64,000 bases of DNA from Asparagopsis taxiformis (Eukaryota > Rhodophyta > Florideophyceae > Bonnemaisoniales > Bonnemaisoniaceae). Made by a program: the position numbers and the translations under genes. The stretch covers positions 186,001 to 250,000 of the forward strand of contig JALQPE010002028.1 of the NCBI GenBank assembly GCA_030407315.1, written 5' to 3'. How positions within the stretch are numbered: the stretch's first letter is position 1; the number at the start of each line of letters is the position of its first letter. The notes under the pieces were generated by a model. The model saw nothing but the letters and a program-made list of their open reading frames with translations. It was not told the origin of the DNA and made no database searches. Positions 1 through 9,112 of this stretch are shown one piece after another.

Positions 1-656
1 CAATACAAGGTCGTATCCACAGTGGCGGCATCCACTGCATCGACCATCACCTCATCCTCCTTCTTGGCCAAGGCAGCGGCGGCGGCGGCAGCTTCCACAC
101 GGGCGGCGAGTGCGGCGGCGCGCGGCGTCGCGGGGTTTGGGAGTGGCGGCGACGAAACGGGCGCCTCCCTGCGTCTCTTCTGCGGGCGAAGCGGCAGGGG
201 CGGGAGATCGAGGGCGGGGGTGACGGGTGGTTTGTCCACGTGCGGATTGGCACCGGGCCAGCGTCCTTCTTTGCGTAGCTGCTTTTCAAATTGGGCCAAT
301 TTGGCGTCGAGATGAGTGACGACGGCGTCGAGATTGGTGAGGGCCTCGTTGGCGGTGGTGAGTTTGTTGTCGGCAAATTCGGACACAGTTGCTTGCAGAT
401 GGATAAAATCATGATATTGTCGCTTGAGCGCGTCGAGCGGCTGCTTGTTTGTCGCGCGGCGAATGGTTTCCGCTGCGGCGGTGTTGGCCTCCTGGAGGGT
501 GGCGGCGATGCGATCGTCGAGCGTGCGGATTGTCGTGAGGGAAGTTTTGACTGCGGATGGGAGATTTTGAATGTGGTCGAGAAAGTCGGAGAGGTAGGAA
601 GGGGTGTGATGCTCTGCGGGACGATCTTTACGATCGGAAGGCAGTCGGTAGGCCAT
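1..656 (-). CDS. ING-family (inhibitor of growth) protein, cut at the window edge
   Basis: ING proteins read H3K4me3 with a C-terminal PHD finger and sit in histone acetyltransferase or deacetylase complexes in the nucleus. The frame opens at ATG 656 and stays open for 218 codons to the left edge. Residues about 20-110 match the ING N-terminal helical domain: YLSDFLDHIQNLP, then TIRTLDDRIA, then a heptad-rich stretch ending KLAQFEKQLRKEG. A basic Pro/Ala linker follows (KRRREAP and an Ala run). The last complete codons read TTLY, and the next partial codon begins TG, which fits the Cys that opens an ING PHD finger. The PHD domain itself lies outside the window. It is divergent from the gene at 1058. 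The family call rests on the N-terminal domain and linker layout only. Confidence 0.72.
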   Translation of the reverse strand, partial: MAYRLPSDRKDRPAEHHTPSYLSDFLDHIQNLPSAVKTSLTTIRTLDDRIAATLQEANTAAAETIRRATNKQPLDALKRQYHDFIHLQATVSEFADNKLTTANEALTNLDAVVTHLDAKLAQFEKQLRKEGRWPGANPHVDKPPVTPALDLPPLPLRPQKRRREAPVSSPPLPNPATPRAAALAARVEAAAAAAALAKKEDEVMVDAVDAATVDTTLY

Positions 657-1057
657 TGTCAAATGGCGATGGTGGTCAGGTCATCAACGAAAGAATCATA
701 CTGTAGCATTGCATTGCATATGTGTTGTCGAGTGGAACAATCTAGATGGTCGAATCTGGATGTTGCAGGTGTTACAAACTGCGACACAGCAAGTCGAGTA
801 TCGGAAGAAAGTTTTTCTGTACACAGAGCCACTTACAGTACATGACGAACCACGTGTGATGGTGTTGTCCTCTCACACATCACTCGACCACCCTCATGAG
901 CCGCCGTGCATACCAGAACAAGCGAGCACTGCTGGCTGCTCATGCGCAGCAATCGCGCGCAACCATCTTCCTTGCGCACGCACCACACTGACCTCACCCG
1001 CGCCATCACACTGCCCGTCGCCGTTGCGTCGTCCAAACCCTGCTTCGAGTCGCCGCC
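657..1057. promoter_or_regulatory. divergent intergenic region, ING / unknown gene
   Basis: A 401-base gap between two divergent starts. It must hold both promoters. I see no convincing TATA box, only a GCATTGCATTGCAT-like run near 705-720. Reading frames crossing it are short and look like chance. Confidence 0.4.
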
Positions 1058-2887
1058 ATGCACGACGACGAAACCACCGTGGACAGCGCGCTGGTCGCAA
1101 CCGCGCTCGATCATCCCATGTCGCGTTATCTCGACTGGGCGGCGCGCGACGACGTGTCCAACGCGTTGGCGATGTTCAAATCCGAGCGTGAAATCCGCAA
1201 GACGGGCCGTCTCGACCTGGTCACCTGGGTGCAATACATATGCGGCTTCGGATACGCCGGACCCTCCGATGAAGCATGGGCGCATCTCTTCGCCGCCTGT
1301 CGCGTCTTGCCCATGCTCAACCATCCCGCCGACCTACTGCGCGAGCATGAAATCGCCGTCCTCCTCGCCTATGCCAAGATTAAACCCGACCATGGTGACA
1401 CCATGACGCACGCGCAGCTCGTCAAACATCGCATCAAACCAGCCGTGCTCGGACGCACCGTCGCGCGCACACCTGGCATTCTCACACATCTTCATGCAAA
1501 GTTTGAACACTGGGCGCTCGGCCCCTTTACTGACATGTTCTGTTGGTACTGCGTCTCGCTCTGCGGTCCGAGCTCGTACATGCCCGGTATTGATGATCTG
1601 CCGACCACACAGTCCGATATTGGCGATAGTATACGCGAGTGCGCTGATGCGCACGCGAATCGACTGCTCAAGACCTGGGGCTCGGTCGTGTCCAACGTGC
1701 TCGACCTCGATGTGCATGCGACGTCGCAGCGTGCGGAGCGATTTGAAAGCAAGTTGCATGAGAAGCGCAAGTTTATGTATCAACATATCTTTATCAAAAT
1801 TTCAGAATACTGGTTCAACCTGACGCAATCACGCGCTTGCGTTCCTCAGGACCGCGACAATCTGCAGTACAGACAGGTGAGCTATTCGGAGCACTCTGGA
1901 AACGAGCGACTACTGTTGGGCAAGACCGACGTAGCCGACGCGCGCTTGAGTGCCTTTGTCGAAAAGCTCATTTCGCGATCACCTGTGCATTGTACCTACC
2001 CGCCGTGGTGTACCGTTACGACGCGTCTCACTATCTGCGAAATTCACAAGCCCAGTCGCTATGGTCAGGCCGGTCTTGACTTTCTACAATCGGATGACAT
2101 TCGTAAAAACGTTGTGAAACTACGCGAACCATATGTGGGCGCAAGTTTCACACCGTCCAAGACCAACGTGCGTATCGGCTCGTTCAACTCGAATACACTG
2201 ACCGCAGAGGTACACGGGGTGCCGCCAAGTCAAATGTGTCGCGCGTTGTGTCTGGAACTATCTATCGGGGTACTGTCGCCAAAGGCGGGCAGCACACGGC
2301 CGCGCTTCGAGATTACCAATATTAATCATGCCACCTGGGTCGAGCTCAGCGGCGATGAGGACCAATGCGTGGAGATTGACCCGGTGTCGGAACTCGGCAT
2401 GGAACACGACGAGAAAGACGATGAAGATGCGCAGGACCGATTGCACCAATGGTTCTGCTCGTCCGGGATTGGCAAATATCTAGGGCTGGGAGCTGGGGTG
2501 CATATTACGACGTTTGACTTGTGTGAGGGGATGACAAAACATATGATGGAAATTGAGGTATCGGAGGAGGTGTTGAGAAGACTGCGAATCGAGGGGAGGG
2601 TTTCAGAACAAACGAGCGCCGTTGGTGGAATTAAAATAGAGGACATGTGCGAACGGAAGGATTCGCCAGACAGTGGGACATTTGGCTCGTGTGCATCCAT
2701 CGACATGGACGTGGACATGGGCTCGTGCGGTGGTGTGCAAAAGTTTATCGAACCGTGTTGGATTGATTGTCACGCGGGCGCGCAGATCACATATATTGCG
2801 CCTCCCGGTGTTGAATTGTATGCAGCGAGCCCGGCTAAGACGGGCATATTTGCAAACGCTCCCTACTGGAAGTGTAGAGCGCCATGA
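1058..2887 (+). CDS. unrecognised protein, member A of a tandem paralogue pair
   Basis: 609 aa with a clear ATG in a good context (GCCGCCATG). I recognise no named family. Residues about 50-230 are helical and align with the next gene downstream: YICGFGYAGP...AWAHLFAACRVL here against YVHAFGVPGP...WHRLFAACAHL there; also HEIAVLLAYAKIKP against EQIAVLVACVAVPP, and PGILTHLHAKFEHW against PGVLDLICDKFDDW. Residues about 345-460 are beta-rich and absent from the paralogue. A Glu/Asp-rich stretch (about 450-465) and a Cys-containing tail follow. There is no signal peptide or membrane segment. The length and steady coding composition say it is a real gene; function unknown. Confidence 0.8.
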   Translation: MHDDETTVDSALVATALDHPMSRYLDWAARDDVSNALAMFKSEREIRKTGRLDLVTWVQYICGFGYAGPSDEAWAHLFAACRVLPMLNHPADLLREHEIAVLLAYAKIKPDHGDTMTHAQLVKHRIKPAVLGRTVARTPGILTHLHAKFEHWALGPFTDMFCWYCVSLCGPSSYMPGIDDLPTTQSDIGDSIRECADAHANRLLKTWGSVVSNVLDLDVHATSQRAERFESKLHEKRKFMYQHIFIKISEYWFNLTQSRACVPQDRDNLQYRQVSYSEHSGNERLLLGKTDVADARLSAFVEKLISRSPVHCTYPPWCTVTTRLTICEIHKPSRYGQAGLDFLQSDDIRKNVVKLREPYVGASFTPSKTNVRIGSFNSNTLTAEVHGVPPSQMCRALCLELSIGVLSPKAGSTRPRFEITNINHATWVELSGDEDQCVEIDPVSELGMEHDEKDDEDAQDRLHQWFCSSGIGKYLGLGAGVHITTFDLCEGMTKHMMEIEVSEEVLRRLRIEGRVSEQTSAVGGIKIEDMCERKDSPDSGTFGSCASIDMDVDMGSCGGVQKFIEPCWIDCHAGAQITYIAPPGVELYAASPAKTGIFANAPYWKCRAP

Positions 2888-3394
2888 AGATGATTGTTGA
2901 TATTTGTTTGTTTGTTCGTTTCTGACAGCAGCTTGCTGGCGTCAGCGCTCACGTAGAAGTCGACCGAGTTGTAGAACGTATTGATGTACAGTAAAACTGA
3001 GCGCAAGCACATCTTTGTGGTGCTGCTCGCGGCACCACTCAAACGCTGTGTGGAACGCTTAGTGTGGATGGAACTCGTCCAGTTTACAGTTTTGTAATCT
3101 GCACTTGAGGCGGTATTGATATCGCTTGCACACCATGAATTGCGCTCATGTACCCTCGGGTATGAGACAAGTGTGCGCGAAAAAACTTGTTGCGAACAAA
3201 ACTTTTTTCCGCCCCAATCACAATATTCCAACTTCACAGCTCCCCCTATCTATGACGTACCGCTCTTACCCAAATAAATGCGCACGAGCAATGCCATGCC
3301 TCCCCCATCGCTTCCCCCTCATCGCCCCCCAACCACCGACATGTTCGAAGAGCATCCGCGCTACGTCCAGAGTTGAACACAGCACAATTCCCCG
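2888..3394. other. intergenic gap between the tandem paralogues
   Basis: 507 bases between two genes on the same strand, so it holds the 3' end of the first and the promoter of the second. An A/T-tract pair (AAAAAACTTG and AAAACTTTTTT) lies near 3180-3210. I see no RNA gene. Confidence 0.4.
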
Positions 3395-4150
3395 ATGCCG
3401 TGTCTGCCGTCCACTTGCACGCGCGCCGCGCGCGTCGAACAACAGCTCTGTCTCCCCGACGCGACGCTGCACGCGCTCTCGCAGCAGACCGCGCTACAGC
3501 CCGCATTGCAGCCCTTCCGCTCGCCGCGCGGGCTGTACGAGCTCGCCGCCTATGTGCACGCCTTTGGTGTGCCGGGTCCCGCCGTCGCCGATTGGCATCG
3601 CCTCTTCGCCGCGTGCGCGCATCTGCACGCCGAACAGATCGCCGTGTTGGTCGCGTGCGTCGCCGTGCCGCCCCGCAAAAATCGCCCGTGGAAAGACGCG
3701 CTGCGCGACGCCCTCTTCGGCTCCGATATCGCCCCCGGCGTCCTCGACCTCATCTGCGACAAGTTTGACGATTGGCTCGTGCGCGCCGACCGCGTCTCAG
3801 ACGCTATCGTCTCCCTCGTCGATCGCCATGTCCACGGCTGGTCCGTCGCCGCAGTCGTCCATGCAGACGGCCTCTGCTTTCGATGGAGCACACACGACCA
3901 GTTGCAGACCGCCTGCGCGCGCGATCGCGTCGGGCTCGTGGATGTGGTTCATATGAATGCTGAGGCTATCGCCGTCGCCGTCACCAGGACAGTGGTCGCG
4001 GCGCTGATGGAGCGCGCTTCGGTCGGTGCTTTTGGTGGCGCGATCGATAAATTGGAGGAGAAATGGTTGCTTTTATTTGATGCGGCTAGACGTTGTGCGT
4101 TTGCCAAGCTGGCTGAGAGTGTATTTGAATGTTTGCGCGTCGGTGTTTGA
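3395..4150 (+). CDS. unrecognised protein, member B (short) of a tandem paralogue pair
   Basis: 251 aa. An in-frame stop at 3374 sits just upstream of ATG 3395, so the start is well fixed. It aligns with residues about 45-265 of the 609-aa protein upstream: the FG-P-GP motif, LFAAC, (E/Q)IAVL, PG(I/V)L with KF--W, and a C-terminal helical segment (AIDKLEEKWLLLF against RFESKLHEKRKFMY). The beta-rich C-terminal half of member A is missing. This looks like a tandem duplication followed by loss or gain of the C-terminal region. The GC content is very high. No catalytic motif, signal peptide or membrane segment is visible; function unknown. Confidence 0.72.
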   Translation: MPCLPSTCTRAARVEQQLCLPDATLHALSQQTALQPALQPFRSPRGLYELAAYVHAFGVPGPAVADWHRLFAACAHLHAEQIAVLVACVAVPPRKNRPWKDALRDALFGSDIAPGVLDLICDKFDDWLVRADRVSDAIVSLVDRHVHGWSVAAVVHADGLCFRWSTHDQLQTACARDRVGLVDVVHMNAEAIAVAVTRTVVAALMERASVGAFGGAIDKLEEKWLLLFDAARRCAFAKLAESVFECLRVGV

Positions 4151-4657
4151 ACGTTTATGTTATTTGTAACTGCCGCGCAAGGTGGTTATTGTAACTGTTT
4201 TTATTATAACATGTAGTTTTGTTAGCGATATCCAAGGTTTGTATTGCATTGCTGGCGTGTGCAGCTTTGCGAACCGGCACCATTTGATAATGTCGATTGA
4301 TGGCGTGGAGTAAAAAGTGAGATGCACTTTCGAGGGAACATAACAGTGCACTGCGCTCGAGACTCTCGTCGGCCGCCGAGCTGCTCGACCTACACGAGAT
4401 AAGTATGCGTTCGACCAATAATTGTCTCAAGTCACCTGCCACGTGTGCACCCTCTTGCAGTACTCCTTCAAACCCGTTCCAAACGCCTCCATCAAGTGGA
4501 CTACACTGCCAACCTCTGCAATGCCGACTTCATCTCGTTCGTTTTCCAGTTTCTAAACTCGTCACCCGTCCGCCTTCCATAACGTCACGTATTAACAACG
4601 CACACTCACAGCTCCACGCGCTCGTGATGCACCCGTCCTTGCATCAAAATTCTTTCA
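4151..4657. other. intergenic region upstream of the CLC gene
   Basis: 507 bases, AT-richer near 4155-4230 (3' flank of the previous gene) and pyrimidine-rich near the CLC start. I see no RNA gene and no clear TATA box. Confidence 0.4.
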
Positions 4658-7582
4658 ATGTCGTCATGGCGCTCAAAGCAGCAACCTCCGCGCGCTACAT
4701 CTGATACTCGTTCCGCCGCTCTGGCAGACGACATTCTATCCACCCCATCCACATCATCATCGTCTCAACGCAGCAACGTTCCATCATGGCTCATCGAGCA
4801 GCAGCGTCGACATCTTCTCACTGCTGGAAGGGCTTCCCCCCCGCCGCCGCCCCCGCAAGCTCCCGCCCCTCCCGAATCCCCCACCCATCCATCCTCCCCG
4901 CCCAAGCCGACCCCGCAAGAGCACGATGTCATCATGGTCGACTTGCTCGACGGCGCTCATCTCCATTCCCTACCAACTCTCTCTCATAATTCAGATTCGA
5001 TCATTTCCCTCCCGCCCATCTCACACGCCGACACAAATTCGCAAACCCGTCGCGAAGAGGCGCAGGCCACTCGTCGCAAGCGAAACGGCCCATGTGCTTC
5101 CGTCGGTGCCGTTCCCACTGGCATCCCTCGCTCACAAGCAATGCTTCGCCTTCCAATCCCCGAACCGCTCGATAGACGCCGTGACCGCCTCGATACTGCA
5201 AATGTACATTCACGCTCCTCTTCGCTCAAACACATTCCCCCTCCTGGCTCTCAAACTCCTCTCACTTCATCCCGCGTTCACTCTAGACATGGCTCCATCG
5301 TAATTGACGATGATGGCGCCAATTATGATAACATCAGCTTTTCGCACTCCAATAGATCTGGTAACAAGAGGAGAAAACGCCGCAACAAAGATACCGACTT
5401 TCATCCAAGCGAATGGGGATGGAAAAGACCCGCTGAAACAGACTCTATTATGCCCAGCGGCGCATGGTTTTATCTAGCGCTGATAGGATGTCTCACCTTT
5501 GCCGTTGCAAATTTGATCAATATGCTTTCATCCTTCTTGTCAGCATCCATCATTGGCCACTTTAGCGACATAATAGCTCACCATTTCGGCGCGTGGGCAG
5601 GATTGAGTTCGCTTATGCTGCTGCGCTCTACATGTTTGGCCATTAGTTTTGTCATTGTGTTCAAACTTTCCCCTCAATACTCTGCTGGATCTGGCATTCC
5701 GGAGATGAAGTGCGTACTGAGTGGTGTATTGTTGCCGCGAATGCTCAACTGGGAGACTTTGTTGGCAAAAAGTGTCGGCCTTGTTTTTTCTCTAGCCAGT
5801 GCAATAAGTATCGGTCGTTTAGGACCTTTCATTCACATTAGTTGCATTCTAGCCGCTCTCATAGCCAAAATACCGGTTTTCACAGCTTTACAATCGAGCG
5901 CTCTCTTTCAGTTGCAGGCACTGAGTGCCGCTATGGCTGCCGGTGTTGGCGCGACGTTTGGCGCTCCAATTGGCGGTACAATGCTTTCAATAGAGGTGAT
6001 GAGCACCTATTATTACATACATTGGTTGCCGATGGCACTTTACTGTTCCATAATGGGATACTATTGCATAGTATCGCTCGTTCCGGAGGAATCGCGTGGT
6101 TTCTTTTACACTGACATCACCACGGAGCTCAAGTTCCAATCGGTGCAGCGGTTGCTAACGTATGCACTTCTGGGTGCCGTCTGTGGCATCGTAGGTGCAG
6201 GCCTTGTGCAATTCACCAGATCGGCGCTATTGCTTCGAAGCCGCTACTTTGGTGCAAACACGCCTGGCAGGACCACAGTGATGGTGGCAGCATTTGCAGC
6301 AATTCACACATTGGTTACACACAGTGTCGGGGGCGTTATCGCGCTAGACCAGAAGGAGGGCATTCTCGGTCTCATGAATAGCACAAAGAACTCGGAAGGG
6401 TGGCTGAGATCATCGATTTCATTGTTTGAAAACCCAAAATGGAACACGTCTGTTGCTCTCTCGCTGGCCATGATGGTCAAGTTTGTACTAACGGGACTGT
6501 CCCTCGCCATGCCAGTGCCAGCCGGGACATTTACACCAATTTTCGAAACCGGTGCCCTACTGGGCCGCTCGTTCGGAGAACTATGCAGTGGTTTTGCGTT
6601 TGTAGACTGGGTGGATCCACGTGTGACAGCCGTGATAGCAGCCGCTTCGCTCGCGTCCGGCACGTTGCACACGACGTCAATTGCGGTCGTGATGATGGAG
6701 CTGACGCGCGAGGCAATCGACGTGCTTCCGCTAGCCGTTGGAGTGATCGTGTCGTACGCAGTGTCCAAGCATTTATGCTCGGATTTATTTTCCGAGATTA
6801 TCAAGATTCGTCGTCTGCCATTCATTCTCGGCCTGCGCGAACGCTATCCATCCGAGAACAAACAGTTTTATGAGGATGTTTCCAACATTGTCGCCGGCTC
6901 TTTCATGGCCACTGATTTTCCGTTTGTGACGCCGCAGACCACGCGCGGCGAGATTCGGCAGCTGCTGACGCAGCGCCGACAGCCGTGGATGAACTGTGCG
7001 TTTCTGAGCGACGCGGAGGGACGCAAGTTGTGGGGCACGGTTTCGCGGAAGAATTTGGAGGATTTGTTCGCGGACGAAGATGTCGGCAATGTGGGTAGTG
7101 CGGACGGTGAGTTTGCGTATGGAACGTTTGAACAGGAGGCGGCGAGAGCGCGTCAGGACAGTGAATTGGTTCCGTTTCTGAGCAAGTTCAACCCGTTGGT
7201 GGGGCATAGTCTTGTTGATATGGGTCCGATGCAAGTGTCCATTCATACGCCGTTCTGGAAGATGATTACACTTTTTCGCATGTTGTCAATGAGTTCCATG
7301 TACGTTATGGAGGATGGCACAACTGTTGGATACGTGACAAAGGCTCAGGTGATTGCACACTCGTTCAGAACGGAGGCGAAAGCGAACCGGAAACGGAAAC
7401 AGGAAAAGGCGCTGGAAGAACAGCGGTTGCAAGAGGAAAAGCAGCTTCGGCGACATTTTCGAACCAATCCTCCAAGTTCGAATCGTTTAGCATCACGATT
7501 GTCTGCGTCGGACATTGTTGCGGGGCGTGCAACTTCGGGGAGGAGAAGCCGACCAGGAAGCATCAGTAGCATTAGAAGGTAG
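4658..7582 (+). CDS. CLC-family chloride channel with two C-terminal CBS domains
   Basis: 974 aa. CLC proteins conduct or exchange anions as homodimers. The N-terminal ~250 residues are disordered and Pro/Ser-rich. The membrane domain runs from about 265 to 730 and carries GSGIPEMK (about 344), the gating-loop motif as GRLGPF (about 385-390), APIGG with SIEVMST (about 436-450), and PAGTFTPIFETG (about 616). Two CBS domains follow at about 750-815 and 860-905, and a basic tail closes the protein. The overall pattern resembles the animal ClC-0/1/2/K branch. The gating glutamate (GxEGP) is Leu388, and the proton-glutamate position is Val447, so a channel rather than a proton-coupled exchanger is inferred. 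The start is the ATG at 4658. It is convergent with PP2C. Confidence 0.93.
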   Translation: MSSWRSKQQPPRATSDTRSAALADDILSTPSTSSSSQRSNVPSWLIEQQRRHLLTAGRASPPPPPPQAPAPPESPTHPSSPPKPTPQEHDVIMVDLLDGAHLHSLPTLSHNSDSIISLPPISHADTNSQTRREEAQATRRKRNGPCASVGAVPTGIPRSQAMLRLPIPEPLDRRRDRLDTANVHSRSSSLKHIPPPGSQTPLTSSRVHSRHGSIVIDDDGANYDNISFSHSNRSGNKRRKRRNKDTDFHPSEWGWKRPAETDSIMPSGAWFYLALIGCLTFAVANLINMLSSFLSASIIGHFSDIIAHHFGAWAGLSSLMLLRSTCLAISFVIVFKLSPQYSAGSGIPEMKCVLSGVLLPRMLNWETLLAKSVGLVFSLASAISIGRLGPFIHISCILAALIAKIPVFTALQSSALFQLQALSAAMAAGVGATFGAPIGGTMLSIEVMSTYYYIHWLPMALYCSIMGYYCIVSLVPEESRGFFYTDITTELKFQSVQRLLTYALLGAVCGIVGAGLVQFTRSALLLRSRYFGANTPGRTTVMVAAFAAIHTLVTHSVGGVIALDQKEGILGLMNSTKNSEGWLRSSISLFENPKWNTSVALSLAMMVKFVLTGLSLAMPVPAGTFTPIFETGALLGRSFGELCSGFAFVDWVDPRVTAVIAAASLASGTLHTTSIAVVMMELTREAIDVLPLAVGVIVSYAVSKHLCSDLFSEIIKIRRLPFILGLRERYPSENKQFYEDVSNIVAGSFMATDFPFVTPQTTRGEIRQLLTQRRQPWMNCAFLSDAEGRKLWGTVSRKNLEDLFADEDVGNVGSADGEFAYGTFEQEAARARQDSELVPFLSKFNPLVGHSLVDMGPMQVSIHTPFWKMITLFRMLSMSSMYVMEDGTTVGYVTKAQVIAHSFRTEAKANRKRKQEKALEEQRLQEEKQLRRHFRTNPPSSNRLASRLSASDIVAGRATSGRRSRPGSISSIRR

Positions 7583-7697
7583 TAAGTTTGGTACAATTAG
7601 TGATATTCATGTTTATACATTGCTTGTTAAGGTACATATACGCTGAGGTAATAATTAGAATAGGTTATAAAAAAGCGGGCAGGCTCGACTCGGAGGC

Positions 7698-8702
7698 CTA
7701 GGAAAGCCTCGGGAAAACGACAACGACAGTGGCATCATCAAACGGAAACCTATATCTACCCCTGGCAATCGAAATCAATTCATCAACAGCACCCTCAACA
7801 CCGGCATTGTCGTCCTTGCGCAAATAGGCGCTCAAAACATCGACGGCACGTTGGGGCGTAATTCCCCCATGGGCATCCCACAACCCATCGGTTGCGAGGA
7901 TCAAAAAATCGCGATCTTCCAACACAAAAGAGGTAATATCGGGCACGGAAAGCACGCCAATCGACCTCACGTCCAAATCACCAAACGCCCTCGTCACGGA
8001 AATCATCTTGGTCGGGGGATTGGCGTCACACACATAGCCAAAATCGATGATGCCACCAGCACCGAGCACCCTTCTCCTCTCCACATCATTGGTCGCACGA
8101 TGGTCAACACTGAGCAATTGGGCGGTACGAGCGGCGCGCGCCACCACGGCGGCACTATCGCCAATATTGGCCACGGTGAGCACGCGCGCCTGCACGAGCA
8201 CGACTGTAGCAGTGGTACCCGAAGCGGCGGCGGCCGGATCCGAGTCGACAAGCTCTGCGGTTTTCGCAAACGCGGCGCGCAGCGCGGCGTGATGTCGTGC
8301 GGCGAGCGAGTCGTAGGTCGCGCGTTTGGCCAGTAAGGGCGGCAATGCGGCGGACAATGTACGCGCGGCCAATGCGGCTACATGGTCGCCGCGGGGGCCG
8401 TGGCCGTCGAACACGGCGTAGATATGCGTCGGGGCATGGTCGGTCGCGACGGTTGTGATGGAGAAGACATCCTGACACGGGGTGCGCGTCTCGTCGTGCA
8501 GACTACCCACGACGGAACGGCCGGCCTGCTGCGGACGCGCGGCCGGCGGCGCGGGATCGGGGTCGGTGAATAGGGCGACCATTTGCGGTTCACGGTCGGT
8601 TGGACACGAATCAGATGCGGAGTGCATGCATGCATAGGTCGGTTTGGGCGATGGGCGGTGCGGTCGACGGAGACTGTCGAGACGGTTGGCGTTATATGAC
8701 AT
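7698..8702 (-). CDS. PP2C-family serine/threonine phosphatase
   Basis: 334 aa. PP2C (PPM) enzymes dephosphorylate Ser/Thr using two Mn/Mg ions. The motifs appear in the usual order: CQD (86-88), VFDGHG (97-102), SGTTATV, NIGDSAAV, SVDHRA, SVTRAFGDLD, LATDGLWD and the closing DDATVVVV. The metal-binding aspartates are all present. The first ~65 residues are low-complexity and could be disordered or a targeting sequence; I see no clear signal peptide. The length is ordinary for a single-domain plant or algal PP2C. The substrate cannot be told from sequence. It is divergent from the MPDU1-like gene across a promoter region with several CCAAT motifs. Confidence 0.93.
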   Translation of the reverse strand: MSYNANRLDSLRRPHRPSPKPTYACMHSASDSCPTDREPQMVALFTDPDPAPPAARPQQAGRSVVGSLHDETRTPCQDVFSITTVATDHAPTHIYAVFDGHGPRGDHVAALAARTLSAALPPLLAKRATYDSLAARHHAALRAAFAKTAELVDSDPAAAASGTTATVVLVQARVLTVANIGDSAAVVARAARTAQLLSVDHRATNDVERRRVLGAGGIIDFGYVCDANPPTKMISVTRAFGDLDVRSIGVLSVPDITSFVLEDRDFLILATDGLWDAHGGITPQRAVDVLSAYLRKDDNAGVEGAVDELISIARGRYRFPFDDATVVVVFPRLS

Positions 8703-9112
8703 GGCCGTCGGTATGATCGTTTGATTGGCACCGACCGTGATGCGATGCTACGCGACGGCGTCCGATGTGCGTTGATGGCGCCGCGCATGGCCGATCGCGA
8801 TTGGCTGCGCCATGTGCCGCGGACATGTCCTCTTTGTAGAATGGATGGTGATTGGCTCGTCTGCCTCAAGCGTTTGCAGCTAACGGTTGCGATTCGGGTG
8901 ATGGCAGGACACGCCAACCTAAATCAATCTGCCAATCGATGCCGATCATGGCTGGATGACACTCTGTCCCGTCACATCACTTGCCATCAATCTCTCCGTC
9001 GTTTTCCTCCAAATAATCTCATCGCAGATCACTTGATCAACTAGATTAATTTACCAACACTCCACTCCATCCCTTCCCCGATCCATGATCCGTCCCTAAC
9101 TCACCAATACAA
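8703..9112. promoter_or_regulatory. shared promoter region with four CCAAT-type motifs
   Basis: 410 bases between divergent starts. GATTGG (CCAATC on the other strand) occurs at 8723-8728, 8799-8804 and 8850-8855, and CCAATC at 8932-8937. CCAAT is the NF-Y recognition core, so a bidirectional CCAAT-driven promoter is inferred. No clear TATA box is visible. Confidence 0.5.

Noticed and set aside
22..315. 97-codon plus-strand frame at the left edge
   Set aside because: It is the antisense shadow of the ING gene's Ala-rich linker and starts at GTG.
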